A DNA stretch of 64,000 nt. It comes from Taudactylus pleione (Eukaryota; Chordata; Amphibia; Anura; Myobatrachidae). The first letter of the stretch is position 1, and the number at the start of each line of letters is the position of its first letter. Below the pieces are notes generated by a model. That model was not told where the DNA came from. It worked only from the letters and a program-made list of their open reading frames with translations, and searched no databases. The DNA lies in the NCBI GenBank assembly GCA_031769625.1, contig JAUIMM010000566.1, forward strand, positions 4,407,001-4,471,000, given 5' to 3'. Positions 32,906 to 44,409 of this stretch are shown one piece after another. A program made the translations under genes and the position numbers.

Positions 32906-35454
32906 GCGGGATGTACTAACCTTGCGGAGTACATCCTGCCATGCATCTGTAGCAGGGCTGAGTGTACCAGTGCGGTCACTCACCCTGCTACTAGGCATCC
33001 TCACCCTCCACGCCTGGATGGTGGGGGGTGCCTTGGGGCAGCGGGAGCCCCGGGCATCAGAGTGGGGTGGGATCCGGAGGGATCCCAGCCCCGTTCCAGC
33101 GTGTGGCGGGGCCCATCCGCAAGCTGGCCGGCGGGTCAGGATCGGTCGTGATCCCACCCCCCATCCGGCGCAGCGGGCTTGGAGGTAGCGGCGGATTGCC
33201 GCCGCTACTCCACGGGCATGATGGCAAGTCTGAATCCTGGTGGATTCAGACTCAGCCAATCAGCACGTGCCCCTTTGAATGTGGCGCCGACTGTGAACCA
33301 ATCAGGGCTCACAGATCGGCAGCCAGCAGGGGATGGCCACGGCGAGCCAATCGTAGCTCGCCGCGTCATCACCCCGCCCCCTGGCATCGGCTTGAATTAG
33401 CTGGCGCGAGGAGAGGACGGGAAGTGCGACGGCCGGGACGGAGCGGTGAAGAGCTCCCGAAGATGCTAGAAGGAAGACGACGGAAGTCCCGCCGGGCGGC
33501 GGCCATCGAAAAAGAGCTCACCCAGGCTGCCGCCCGCCGGGCGAAGAGCTGCAGACCGGGGCCCACCAGGAGTGAAGACGGAGAAGGCACCGGAGGCCCT
33601 GGGGCAGCAGTGTGCGACGCAAAAGAGCTAGCCCCGGCCACTGCTGCCCAGGTGAAGACTGCAGGAAGCCCGGAGGTGGCGGACGTTGTTCCACCTCCGG
33701 TAAAGACCACGCGGAGGCTGGGTCAGGCTCGGCTCCGCCGGAGGCCCCGGGACTGGTAAGTCTCTCACACCTCCCTAGACCACCAGGGTTCGGCGCTAGG
33801 CCGTGCCCCATTGTAGTTCGGCGCTAGGCCGTGGGTCATTGTAATTCGGCGGTAGGCCGTGTCTCATGGTAGTTCGGCGCTATGCCGTGGGTCATTGTAA
33901 TTCGGCGGTAGGCCGTGTCTCATGGTAATTCGGCGCTAGGCCGTGTGTCATTGTAGTTCGGCGCTAGGCCGTGGGTCATTGTAATTCGGCGGTAGGCCGT
34001 GTCTCATGGTAGTTCGGCGCTAGGCCGTGGGTCATTGTAATTCGGCAGTAGGCCGTGTCTCATGGTAATTCGGCGCTAGGCCGTGGGTCATTGTAATTCG
34101 GCGGTAGGCCGTGTCTCATGGTAATTCGGCGCTAGGCCGTGTCGCATGGTAATTCGGCGCTAGGCCGTGTCGCATGGTAATTCGGCGCTAGGCCGTGTCG
34201 CATGGTAATTCGGCGCTAGGCCGTGTCGCATGGTAATTCGGTGCTAGGCCGTGTCTCTTGGTAAGTCGGCGCTAGGCCGTGGGGTATGTTAATTCGGCAC
34301 CAGGCCGTGGTCACTGTGAGTCTGTGTTAGGCCATAGGAGTTGTTGCTGTCGGCGTTAGGCCGTGATCTTTGTAGTTCGGCGCTAGGCCTTGGACAAGGG
34401 ACAGTCAGGCTAGGCCACAGGTACGCAAGGGCAGAAGGCCCTAGAAGCATCGTGAAAATTGGTCAGGCGGTCAGGCCCCCATCAAAGGTAGACCGGGCTG
34501 GGACCAGGACGTTCTCCCCCTCAGTCAGGCCCCCATTAAAGGTAGGCTGTTGGTAAGTCGCTGTATCTCCCACAGTCAGGCCCCCATTAAAGGTAGGCAG
34601 TGGTAAGGTATCTGTTATTGTATCGGGTCCTGTGCGGGGCTCTTGCTGTTGTGTTCATCTACAGGTGCTGAGATCAGGACTCGTCCAGCAAAGGGACAAG
34701 ATTATTGTTGGTGAGCGTAATTGTTTTGTTTGCTGTTTGTGTTGTGTGTCACCCAACTTCCCTTTTCCCTGTCGGGCGTTTTCGTTCGGGGTACACCCTT
34801 GTGCTTGGCACGTAGGTGTAGCCAGTCTGAGGCCACAAGTGCCAATGATGACCATCCACTGATCCCAGTGAAGGTCACCCCGCCTCAGCACCTTGTTCTT
34901 TTCCAGGGCCAGGAGTGGAAACCCAGTTCGCGACTGTCCGCGTCCAACCTGTTTTCCAGGACCGTCGACGGGAGCGGCCTGAAGGTGAGAGTCTGGGAGT
35001 CAGGAGGTAAGTGCCCAAGTCCACCGGCACCGCAGCCGAGGCTCCACTCAGCCAGTTCAGGGGGACCCCCCCTCCCACCTCTTACACATCGCATCCCTAC
35101 TGATCGCATATGTACTAACATGTGCGATCAGTAGCACAAAGGGCAGGTCTTCCAAAAAGAGCAGTCCTTTGCAATCTGTGCCGCGCCGTTGACTTCTGGG
35201 TTTATGACCCGGGAATCCATCTGCGCATGCGCAGAGTGACGCGGCGGCCGCACTGCATGCTGGGAGGGATCTGATCGGATCCCTCATACCTGCACGATGC
35301 GGTAGAAGCCCATAGACTTTTATAGGATAACACCAGCAAAAGCTAGCGTTACCCTCCGCATCGGGGCGCCGGCGGCCAAACGATGATACATATGGAAAAT
35401 GCGGTAAAACCCTGAAAACTGTGTTTTTACCGCATTTTCCATTTCGTACATCCC
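32906..35454. mobile_element. GC-rich element lacking the CCHC module (copy 2)
   Basis: Same ends as 26876-30182. CCAAT boxes are at about 33256, 33298 and 33347, with the GC box kept. The donor reads GACTG|GTAAGT at 33756, a better consensus than in copy 1. One extra C near 33640 changes the frame of the GC-rich open frame, which argues against that frame being selected. The zinc-knuckle segment is gone. Confidence 0.5.
33787..34390. repeat. 28-bp minisatellite (copy 2)
   Basis: Same array as 27742-28330 with one additional CGGCGCTAGGCCGTG unit; the offset between copies moves from 6032 to 6060 across it. Confidence 0.9.
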
Positions 35455-35867
35455 GGCCTCTGCCTCCACTCCCTCCTCTTTCCTCTGCCCCAACTCTCTC
35501 TCTCTCTCTACCACAAACATTCTCTCCTTCCTCCATCCACTGTCTCTCTATCACTGCCTCCTCACTCCTCTCTGCCACTGCTGGGAGGGGTTAGAGGTCT
35601 CACAAACTGTCTCTACTGTACATTCCAATGTGATAACATCTTTTATTATCAGGATCTGATTTTATATAGAGAGAGAGAAATATAGAGAGAGATTACCTTA
35701 TATTGTAAGTTTAGCAGTAATTGAAGCTAGTAATGGAAAAATGCTAAAAGCTAACAATTACTATGAATGAATGGAGGTGAAATAATGTTTACAATTAAAG
35801 TAAGTGTATAACACCTAGAAGTATTGATCTATACATCTTGCCCATTAGTTTATACTGTATCAGATAT

Positions 35868-36187
35868 AGGCCCGTATTCAAAAGTCCAGACTTTTCGCCT
35901 GACAGACTTTTTGCCTCCTTCACCTGTTCTGCAGGCGGAAAAGTATCGCGCACGTGCCCGCTTATCCCCGTATTCAATTTCTAAGGACACGAAAACGGGA
36001 CCTGGCGAAAAGTCCTAACAATTTTCAGAAAATCATCCTGACACCCCCTAAAGATGTCCTGATATGGGGGATCACTATGGGTACCCCCGTTTTTGCCTGC
36101 TGATTGAAGTCGGGTTTTTAAATAGCCGCAGCAGGTGCATAAATGCGGCTTTGAAGAAGGTGATGAAGAATAGCCTTTACCAATTAT
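35868..36187. mobile_element. MITE left part, tandem copy a
   Basis: TAGGCCCGTATTCAAAAGTC, GCGCACGTGCCCGCTTATCC, GAAAACGGGACC and GGGGGATCACTATGGGTACC are in the same order as in 36188-37008. Copy a stops before the right terminus. Confidence 0.65.
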
Positions 36188-37008
36188 AGGCCCATATTCA
36201 ATTTGAGGCAAAAAGTCCGGACTTTAGCCTGCTGGACTTTTCGCCTACCTTTGCCTGTTTTGCAGGCGAAAAATTATCGCGCACGTCCCCACTTATCCCC
36301 ATATTCAGTTTCTAAGGATGCGAAAACGGGACCCGCGAAACTGGGACAGGCGAAAAGTCCTATCAATTTTCAGGAAATCAATTTTCAGGAAATCATCCTT
36401 GCAACCCCCTAAAGATGTCTAGACATGGGGGATCACTATGGGTACCCCCGATTTTGCCTGCTGAAGGGAAGTCGGGTTTTTAAATAGCCGTGGAAGGTGC
36501 ATAAATGCGGCTTTGAAGAAGTGGTGAAGAATAGCACTTAGCTTTTAAAAAAAATAAAAATAAATAAATAACTATGCCTATCAAATTTGGGGTACATGAA
36601 AATGAATGCAAGCATATTTTAAAGTCCCTAAAGTGATTTTTGTTTTTAAAATGCACCTGCCGCTACCATCCGCAATGAAGAAAACACTTTCTGCATATTT
36701 GGGAACCCCTCTGGAATCAATTTTGCTGCTTTAGAAGTTCGTCCCCCATTTTTTTTTCCCACCCCCAAAATTAAAGTAAAATTTTTGGGATGTCCTGATT
36801 TATTTATTATTTTACTTTTTTTGACACACATTAGTTTTAGCGGACATTCCCAGGGGTGCAGGCTATTTTTTTTTTTAAGCCTGCACCCTTAAACCCCATT
36901 TCTGCATTTTTTCTCTCCAACTATTGTGTGTAGAAAATTGAATATGGGGATAATTGAAACAGGCGAAAATGACGTGATAACGGGTTTTCACCTCAAATTG
37001 AAAACTGG
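36188..37008. mobile_element. MITE, TAGGCCCATATTCAATTTGA ends, copy b
   Basis: Left TAGGCCCATATTCAATTTGA. Toward the right come GAATATGGGGATAATTG and TTCACCTCAAATTGAAAAC as the inverted counterpart. Non-coding. It directly follows its own truncated copy at 35868. Confidence 0.65.
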
Positions 37009-38397
37009 CTCGATTTGTAAAGCGTAAAGAAATATGCTGGTGCTATATATGAGTAAATGTTAAAAATAAATAAATATTTGCATGAGAAACCAGAATTTGG
37101 CAACTAATATGCTGAGCACTGAAATATGACAATAAATGAACTTAGTAGCCATTTATCCCTACTTGGATGTTTTCTTTTTAATTTTTGAGCCAAATGTTTA
37201 AAGTGTTGATTGAATGATTGCCCTGCCTATACCTGCTGAAATACATTTATCAATCAGTTTAATCGTCCTATAACTTTAGCTTCCAATCAAATGCTGTTGA
37301 CCCAGAGATTCTGATGCATCATTACGATGGTGGTGGCACATCCACTTACTTTACAATGATTGGCATCCTCATTGTGCAAGAAGATTACCTGCTGGATTAC
37401 TAACTGAGATATAGGGAATAATGTGGATTGGGACCAGATGATCGTGCTGTAAGAGCCTGGAACCTGGATTATTATACTGTACCTCTATTTTTAACAGTAA
37501 GATCAGCTAACACAAAGGCGATGTTCATCATTGGTATAGGCAGCTATTCTCTTCAGAAGACAAAATGCAAACCTACTTATCATAGAGAAAAAATTAATCC
37601 TACATTGAAAAAATAATTACCGGTATACGTTTTCTTTAACTAAACACAAATCTAAAATTTGCATCTGGGAAGTTAAGGTCTAGGACATGGGTCCCTTCAT
37701 GTTAATGTGCTCTGACCCCTTCCTTGCCTGCAGGGAACATTCCCAACAGAAGTACAATGGCTGCTTTCAGTGTTGGGGCTCAAGCATAGGAGATGAAGTA
37801 ATGTACTGTTTGCTTGCTGCTATGGGGTCTCCACTGCCCTCACTTAAACGAAGCCCAGGTAATTCTTGCGCCGGCCCGGAGCGTATTCAAATAATTTTTC
37901 TCTCTTTTCCATGTCTGTTGGGGGATATTCATCATTTTATGCCACGACTTCTGGGACAAAGATATGTAATGGAATGACTCTCGCTGTACTAGAAACTTTT
38001 TTGTCGTTTTTTGTTGTTAAAATGCTCATAGAATATTCTGTAATGGGAAAAAAACCCAAAACACTATATCTTAGTAGACAAAATGAGCCTTCACCATTTG
38101 GGATTTCAGAATATCACATGTCCCATATCAGACCTCATTTTGAATCTGACCCCCCAAAATTTGAGATTCTCCTGAGCACTCCAGGTGGAGAATAGACAAG
38201 TACCAAAGGGGTTATAGTGCTATCAGATTTCCCTGTTCTTTTTTTTTTATTTTTTTAAAGTATCTTTTATATTTTTTGTATTAATAATTTTCTATTTACT
38301 AGGTTTTTTTTTTTTACGTTTTGAACGAAAAAAAAAAGTTCAAGTCACACAAACAATGTGAATAGCAGACATCAGTGCATATATGTTTACACTAATC
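37009..38397. other. No gene seen; retroposon tail near 37022-37076
   Basis: AAGCGTAAAGAAATATGCTG, GTGCTATATATGAGTAAATG and AAATAAATAAATA look like another L2-type 3' tail. The rest, including T-runs at 38236-38335, shows no gene. Confidence 0.4.
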
Positions 38398-38919
38398 GAG
38401 CCTGATTCCGAGTTGCACGCAAAAAAGTGCACGCAGCGTCTGCGGGTTTATGCAAGTACCGCTACTAACTCCTTCTCTTGTGTACATGTGCTTTGCCAAA
38501 TGTGCAAGGTCTGGCACTGCTACCCTTAGCGTCCATGCATGCTGTAATACTGATTTCAGCATCCTTATACCCCACAATCTATCGCACCATCAAATCTTTC
38601 ACCTGCCCTATGCCTACGGCTGTACCTCTGTAAACGCAGCCGCTTGCACTGACACGCATGCGACACACCCATGACACGCCCACTGAACAGACCATTTTTA
38701 TTGCGTGCACTAGTAGCCACAGCCCAGGAACGCCCATCACTTTTCCACAACATTCCCGATACCGCCTGTCCCAATCGCGACAGCACCTTTGTGCGTATAC
38801 TCATGCACCGTAGGAGTTTGTAGAAATGGTCGTGCATGTGCAGTTGCAAAAAAAATTTTGGCTAAGCTACGTGAGCATCGACATTGCGTGCAGATTGTGT
38901 GCGGCGCAGAATCAGCCCC
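38398..38919. mobile_element. PIF/Harbinger-like MITE
   Basis: Left GAGCCTGATTCCGAGTTGCA with CGCAAAAAAGTGCACGCA. Right TTGCGTGCAGATTGTG and CGCAGAATCAGCCCC. ATC flanks both sides (38395-38397, 38920-38922), consistent with a 3-bp duplication. Confidence 0.7.
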
Positions 38920-38954
38920 ATCATTTCACACTGAATTTCTGTATTTTTTTATAT

Positions 38955-40461
38955 ACACCGATCAGCAATAACATTAAAACCACTGACAGGTGAAGTGAAT
39001 AACATTGATTATATCGTAATAATAGCACCTGTCATGGGGAAGGGGATATATTAGGCAAGACAACAATCAGTTCTTGAAGGTGATGTGTTGAGAGTAGGAA
39101 AAATGGGCATTTGCTAAGGTTTTCACAACATATAGTACTTTTTACAAATAAATACGATATTGCCACTCAAGTAGATGTGATAGTATTACCACTAATATCA
39201 GTGAATTCCTTCATTTATTTAGCTTTATGACCAATAAGAAGCATGTATATGCAGACTATTAGATATACATACAACATATAAATTTGCTCCAGTCTAACGT
39301 AGTACATTGCTTTCATAATATTGGGAAATCTAAATAATGGACCCTGCTTTTTTATACACTATTTGTACACATTTTTCTATCTTTATATACTAATCTATAT
39401 GTATGTTTATCAACTCAATTAATTAATCTTTTAACCTCTATTTTTCTCTGTACCATTCTTAGTGAATGGAATTTTTAGTATAATAACTAATAAAAGTCAA
39501 GTTTTAAAATATTGATTTTGTGCATGTGCGTCCATCTCTGACAACCCCTAGCCTCTTTTTGTTTAATACAGTCTCATTTGGTTGGATTAGGGCTGCACCC
39601 CCATAAATTGAACACTACTGGTTGCTTATCATTATGGGGCCTAATATATGACCGTAACTCATTATATATTGGAGTGTGCAGATATACTCTCTTTCTCTAG
39701 AATTGATATGATAGAAAAGTGTCATAACCAGGGCCAGATTAAAGGCAGGGCGACAGGGGCGGTCATCCAGGGGCCACATGCTTCAGGTCAGGTCCGGCTA
39801 AGTTTGGTCGCGATCTACTAGAAGTTCGCGGAGCTCCTGCATGTAGATCGCGACCAACTAACTGGGAACGCTGGCCTCTGATCGCTTCAGAGGCCAGCGT
39901 TCCCAGTGATGCATTGTGCGGGTGACATCATGACGTCACACACGATGAGAGGAGCCTGCACGCCTTTACTGGATATAGTTAGATCCAGCAAGCAGCGGCA
40001 GCAGCGATGGCGGGACCCGGGAGCCCTGACAGCGTGGAGCGAAGATAGGTAAGTTTTTCACAGGGGTGTGGGCGGGGAGGGGAAGTTAGTTCTGGGGGCA
40101 CTACTTTAGGGGTAACGACTACAGGGGGCATTGAATAAGAGGCACAACTACAGGGGGCATTGCAGGGGGCACAAATACTGGGGCATCGGAGAAGGGGCAC
40201 AACTACAGGGAGCATTGAAGAAGAGGCACAACTACTGGGGGTATTGCAGGGGGCAATTACCGGGGGCATCGGACAAGGGGCACAACTACAGGGAGCATTG
40301 AATAAGAGTTAGGACTACTGGGGGCATTGCAGGGGAAACAACTACTGGGGGCATTAGAGAAGGGGCACAACTACAGGGGGCATTGAAGAAGAAGCACAAC
40401 TACAGGGGGCATTGAAGAAGGGGCACAACTTCAGGGGGCATTGCAGAAGGGGTACAACTAC

Positions 40462-40508
<47 letters not shown>

Positions 40509-41301
40509 CCTTTATTGATAGGGACCCCCACATGTTTGTTGACCAAGGGACCCCACGGAGCTTAATCCGGCCCTGGTCATAACATACAGTGCATCACAGC
40601 TTGCTGTGTATGGGGCTGTGTAGGTGAAGACTGGTTCAGAATACCCAGGATCACCTCTGTCCACAGCTGAAAGCGCCTGCATTGGGCACGTGAGCATCAG
40701 AAATGGACCATGGAGCAATGGTAGAAGGTGGCCTGGTGTAATGAATCCTGTTTTCTTTTACAACATGTGGACAGCCGGGTATGTGTATGTAATTTACCTG
40801 AGGAAGAGATGGCACCAGGGTGCTCTATGGGAAGAAGGCAGCTGGTGGAGGCAGTGTGATGCTCTGGGAAATCTTCTGGGTCCTGGCATTCATGTGGATA
40901 TCACTTTGACAGGTACCACATACCTAAACTTTGTTGCAGACCAAGCACACCCCTTCATGACAACGGTATTCCCTGAGGCAGTGGTCTCTTTCAGTAGGAT
41001 AATGCATCCTGCCACACTGCAAAACATTGTTCAGGAATAGTTTGAGGGACATGACAAACAGTTCAAGGTGTTGACTTGTCCTCCAATTCCCCAGATCTCA
41101 ATCTGATTGAGCATCTGTGGGATGTGCTGGAAACACAAGTCCAAGCCATGGAGGGGCTCGCAACTTACAGAACTTAAAACATCTTGGTGCCAGATACCAC
41201 AGGACACATTCAGAAGTCTTGTGGAGTCCATGCCTCCACGGGTCAGAGGGGACCTACACAATTCTAAGCAGGTGGTTTTAATGTTATGGCTTATGGGTGT
41301 A
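38955..41301 (+). pseudogene. Tc1/mariner transposase pseudogene, split by insertions
   Basis: The left terminus ACACCGATCAGCAATAACAT, TAAAACCACTGACAGGTG, and the right end GGTGGTTTTAATGTTATGGC are those of a common fish/frog Tc1-like element, with TA at the outer edges. Mariner DNA runs 38955-39112. About 590 AT-rich bases of other origin follow, then 39706-39728. A hAT element interrupts, and mariner resumes from 40584. The transposase is broken into several frames; DQAHPFMT and, out of frame, the ISDLNLIEHLWD-like region are visible. The motif that is normally W-S/T-D-E reads W-C-N-E here, so the first catalytic Asp is also lost. Confidence 0.8.
39729..40575. mobile_element. Non-autonomous hAT inserted in the mariner
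   Basis: Ends CAGGGCCAGATTAA and TTAATCCGGCCCTG, flanked by a perfect 8-base duplication GTCATAAC (39721-39728 and 40576-40583) that is mariner sequence. This is the hAT signature. Inside is a ~29-bp minisatellite (about 40092-40462: GGGGCACAACTACAGGGGGC plus ATTGAAGAA) and (AT)n at 40467-40507. No transposase. Confidence 0.9.
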
Positions 41302-41613
41302 TTTTGTTTAAAAATAGACCTGCAATATAATGGTGCTATTATTTTCCACCCTTATACAAACATTTTTATAAGAAGCATATGCTATAAAAAATAAATTTTG
41401 TCACTTTAATTATCATTAGAATTGAAGTGACTGTTTGTATTTTTAAATTAATTCTCTTTGCGCCACAAAACCTGCTGTCTGAGACTGTTACCGCTGTTAC
41501 TCTGCATGTCTTCCTGTTGTCTATACTCACCCATATCTGTGTTCAGGGGCATAACTAGGTCTATGTACCACCCAATGGTGAAAAATATATATACACATGT
41601 AACGTCTCCAAGA
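41302..41613. other. Mostly unrecognised; host repeat for the LINE at its right end
   Basis: 41545-41613 matches the left half of the 19590 repeat (CACCCAATGGTGAAAAATAT). The other half follows the LINE at 43480. Confidence 0.5.
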
Positions 41614-43479
41614 TAGTCTGGAATTTACTAACTGGGACCTATTTATTGATGAATCTGTGGTAAATGGGACCATAGATGTAAACTTGCTTTCTTCTATGGT
41701 CCAATGTTACATCAATTGCTGTGTAGAAAGCATTATGGTGAGGAGAAGTTTTAAGGTATTTGCAAACGAGAAACCTTGGCTAAATGGGGAAATTCATTCT
41801 CTACTTAGGGCACGGGACAGAGCTTTTAGATCTGGTGATAAGGACGGGTATCGAATTGCTAGGGCCGAATGAAGGAGAGGTATTAGTCGATCTAAGGCAG
41901 ACTACTCAGTAAAAAGGGAGAAGAACTTCAGTCATAACGGCGACTCTAGGCGTATGTGGCAATGTATGCAGAGCCTTGCAGACTATAAGGTTAAACTGGC
42001 TGATGTTAGGAGTCTAGATAGTTTTTCGGTAGAAGACCTGACTGTGTTCTATTCCAGGTTTAACAATGTTAGTAGGATAAATGCTTTGGTTCTGGAGCAG
42101 AGGCTAGATGAGGTTCCCTTGGTGCTTGACGAACCAGCTGTTAGGCAATGTCTGCATTCTGTGCACCCTGGCAAGGCGGCAGGTCCGGATGGCATTCAAG
42201 GCAAGGTTTTAAGGAATTGCAGTGACCAGCAGGCTGGCATTCTTACATAAATTTTTTATTTATCCCTGGCATATTGTGTGGTTCCTACATGTTTAAAGTC
42301 TACTACTATAGTTCCCATTCCCAAGAGTGGAAAGTCGAAATGTCCAAATGACTATCGGCCAATAGTCTTGACATCCTTAGTGATGAAATGCTTTGAGAGG
42401 CTAGTGTTGAAGCATGCTAGGTCACATTTTTTTGCAGGGTTTGATTCCTTCCAATTTGCTTTTAGGCCAAATCACTCGACAGAGGATGCTGTCCTGACTG
42501 TTTTGCATCAGGTACATTCACATCTAGAAGCTAGGAATACCTATGTAAGAATTTTATTTGTTGATTTTAGTTCCCCCTTTAATACTATTATACCCAGTTC
42601 ACTGATTGCCAAGTTATGTTCTTTGGGTTTAAATAGTTTTATTTGTAGGTGGCTGTTACATTTTTTATCTGACAGGCCCCAGGTGGTTAAGCGGGGGCAA
42701 AATATTTCAAAGGAGATAGTTCAGAATGTAGGGGTACCGCAGGGTTGTGTCCTCAGCCCAACACTGTATTCGCTATTTACCCACGATCGCGAGTCAACTT
42801 CACAGTCTGTCAAGATTGTCAAGATTGCTGATGATATAGCTATTGTTGGCTTAATAAGCAACGGGGAAGAAAGCATTGAGCAAGTGGAGTCCTTTAAATA
42901 AAATTTTTATTTCGGATACCCTAACTTGATCCTTAAACACTGCATTTTTGGTTAAGAAAGCACAACAACGCCTTTTTTTCTTAAGACGCTTGAGATCGGC
43001 TTGTGTGAGTAGAGGGACCTTGTTGAATTTTTATCGCAGCATTGTGGAGAGTGTCCTGACCTACGGGATTGATGCAGAGCGTAAGGCTCTGGATCGGATG
43101 GTTAGGACGGCTGGTAAAATAATTGGTGTTGTGTTACCAGGCTCCCAGGAGATCTATGTAAAGAGAGTCCTGAAGAAATCAAAATCAATTGTGGAGGATC
43201 CCAGCCATCCAAACCATGCGATCTTTGAGTGGTTACCATCAAACAGGCGTCTTAGAGCCTTACAATCACGCACAAAACGGTTGCATAATAGTTTTTTCCC
43301 TAGTTCTGTGCGTATGTTAAACGGTCGTAATGATCTTTGATTTATTCTTATGTTTTTATATTTTTATATTTGTAAAGTAACTGCCCTTTGTCTTATTATA
43401 TAGCAATGTGCCAAGTATGTTTTTTTTCGTTGACATCACTTGTGCTGTTAATGACAATAAAGTATTCTATTTTATTCTA
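41614..43479 (+). pseudogene. CR1/L2-like LINE reverse transcriptase, 5'-truncated and broken
   Basis: The frames are broken by stops and shifts at about 41872, 42250, 42901 and 43340. In order they show a linker region (KPWLNGEIHSLLRARDRAF), HPGKAAGPDGI, the RT core with VPIPKSGK, NDYRPIVLTS, FRPNHSTEDAVL, VDFSSPFNTIIP, and GVPQGCVLSPTLYSLFTHD. ADDIAI stands where Y/FADD is usual (the first residue reads I). The C-terminal region has HPNHAIFEWLPSNRRLRALQ and NSFFPSSVRMLN. The 3' end GACAATAAAGTATTCTATTT is a simple tail. The endonuclease domain is absent. The clade is judged from motif resemblance. Confidence 0.85.
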
Positions 43480-44409
43480 ACTTTGAGAAGGAAGATGGGC
43501 AATCTGCCTTATCCAGAAATTGCTATACCTGGTGGTACTCTATAATCACTTATGTTTTAAAATACGGATGGAGAAATTAACTTACCCTCCTCCTTCTCTT
43601 ACACAGACTATAAGGAGTTAAAAAGTTGGGGGATTGTGGGTTGATACAGATTGAGCCTGTTTGGTCCAGGCTTAGTAAACGACTGGGCCTGTTTTGCTTG
43701 GACAGCTTTGGGTACAAACCAAGCTATGAGGTCAGAGTGACATACAGACAAAAACATTTTCCTATCATGAATCTCTGTCCCCCTTGCTGAGCCGTCACAC
43801 CCAGCGAGTGCAAAGGCTGCTTCTAGCTCCACGATTTCACCCAGTACAAGCCGGGAGGTGATATCCTGCACTTGTTGGATCATTTGTTCAATGTTTATAA
43901 CTGTGGAGCAACTTCACTGTGTGCCATGGATGGTCAAAAGTGGCCTATTGGTATAGAACTGCCTGTGAAGTGGGTATCCACCCATAACAAATACAAGTGT
44001 TTTCTGACAGCGACCTACTTGTTTCGTAACTGTTATGCCAAAAATTATATTCCGGAGTTTAGTGTTTAGTGTTGTTACTATGTTTAGGAGTACATGCCCT
44101 GTCCACATATAAACATGTGGCTGCTTGCTACATATCCATGGATGCATTACTAAGTGTGTGTTCTCTGCAATGTGTGGGAATCTCCAGGCATATGTATACA
44201 GTATGATATCGATGGAAAAATCACACACTGATAATAGTATTCTCCAAGGAGCATTCATCTCGTTATAACATTTTTACAATGCTTTGGATTACAGAACGTG
44301 TCTGCAGCCGAAGGTCAGTCATGTTCAAAAACTTAACCCTGAATGCGGCCAATGCGTGTAGCAATGTACAGTAGAGCCTTACTAGCGCCAAATTGAGGTA
44401 GGGATCTAG
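43480..44409. other. No gene seen beyond repeat flank
   Basis: 43480-43510 matches the right half of the 19590 repeat. The remainder is unrecognised. Confidence 0.4.

Larger units (their letters stand above)
30575..35846. repeat. Tandem duplication, copy 2 (5272 bp)
   Basis: Starts CCTGCCAGATCC directly after copy 1 and ends TTGCCCATT before unique DNA (AGTTTATACTG). Differences from copy 1 by position: 34 bases missing near 31313, a few TA units, +1 base near 33028 and near 33640, exactly one extra 28-bp unit, and loss of 788 bases at 34494. These sum to the 796-base length difference. Confidence 0.95.

Noticed and set aside
40624..41040. Intact 138-codon + strand gene
   Set aside because: It is a frame-shifted stretch of the mariner transposase pseudogene.
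43608..44258. Host genes suggested by 91-114-codon frames
   Set aside because: No domain, no conserved motif, no splice pattern.
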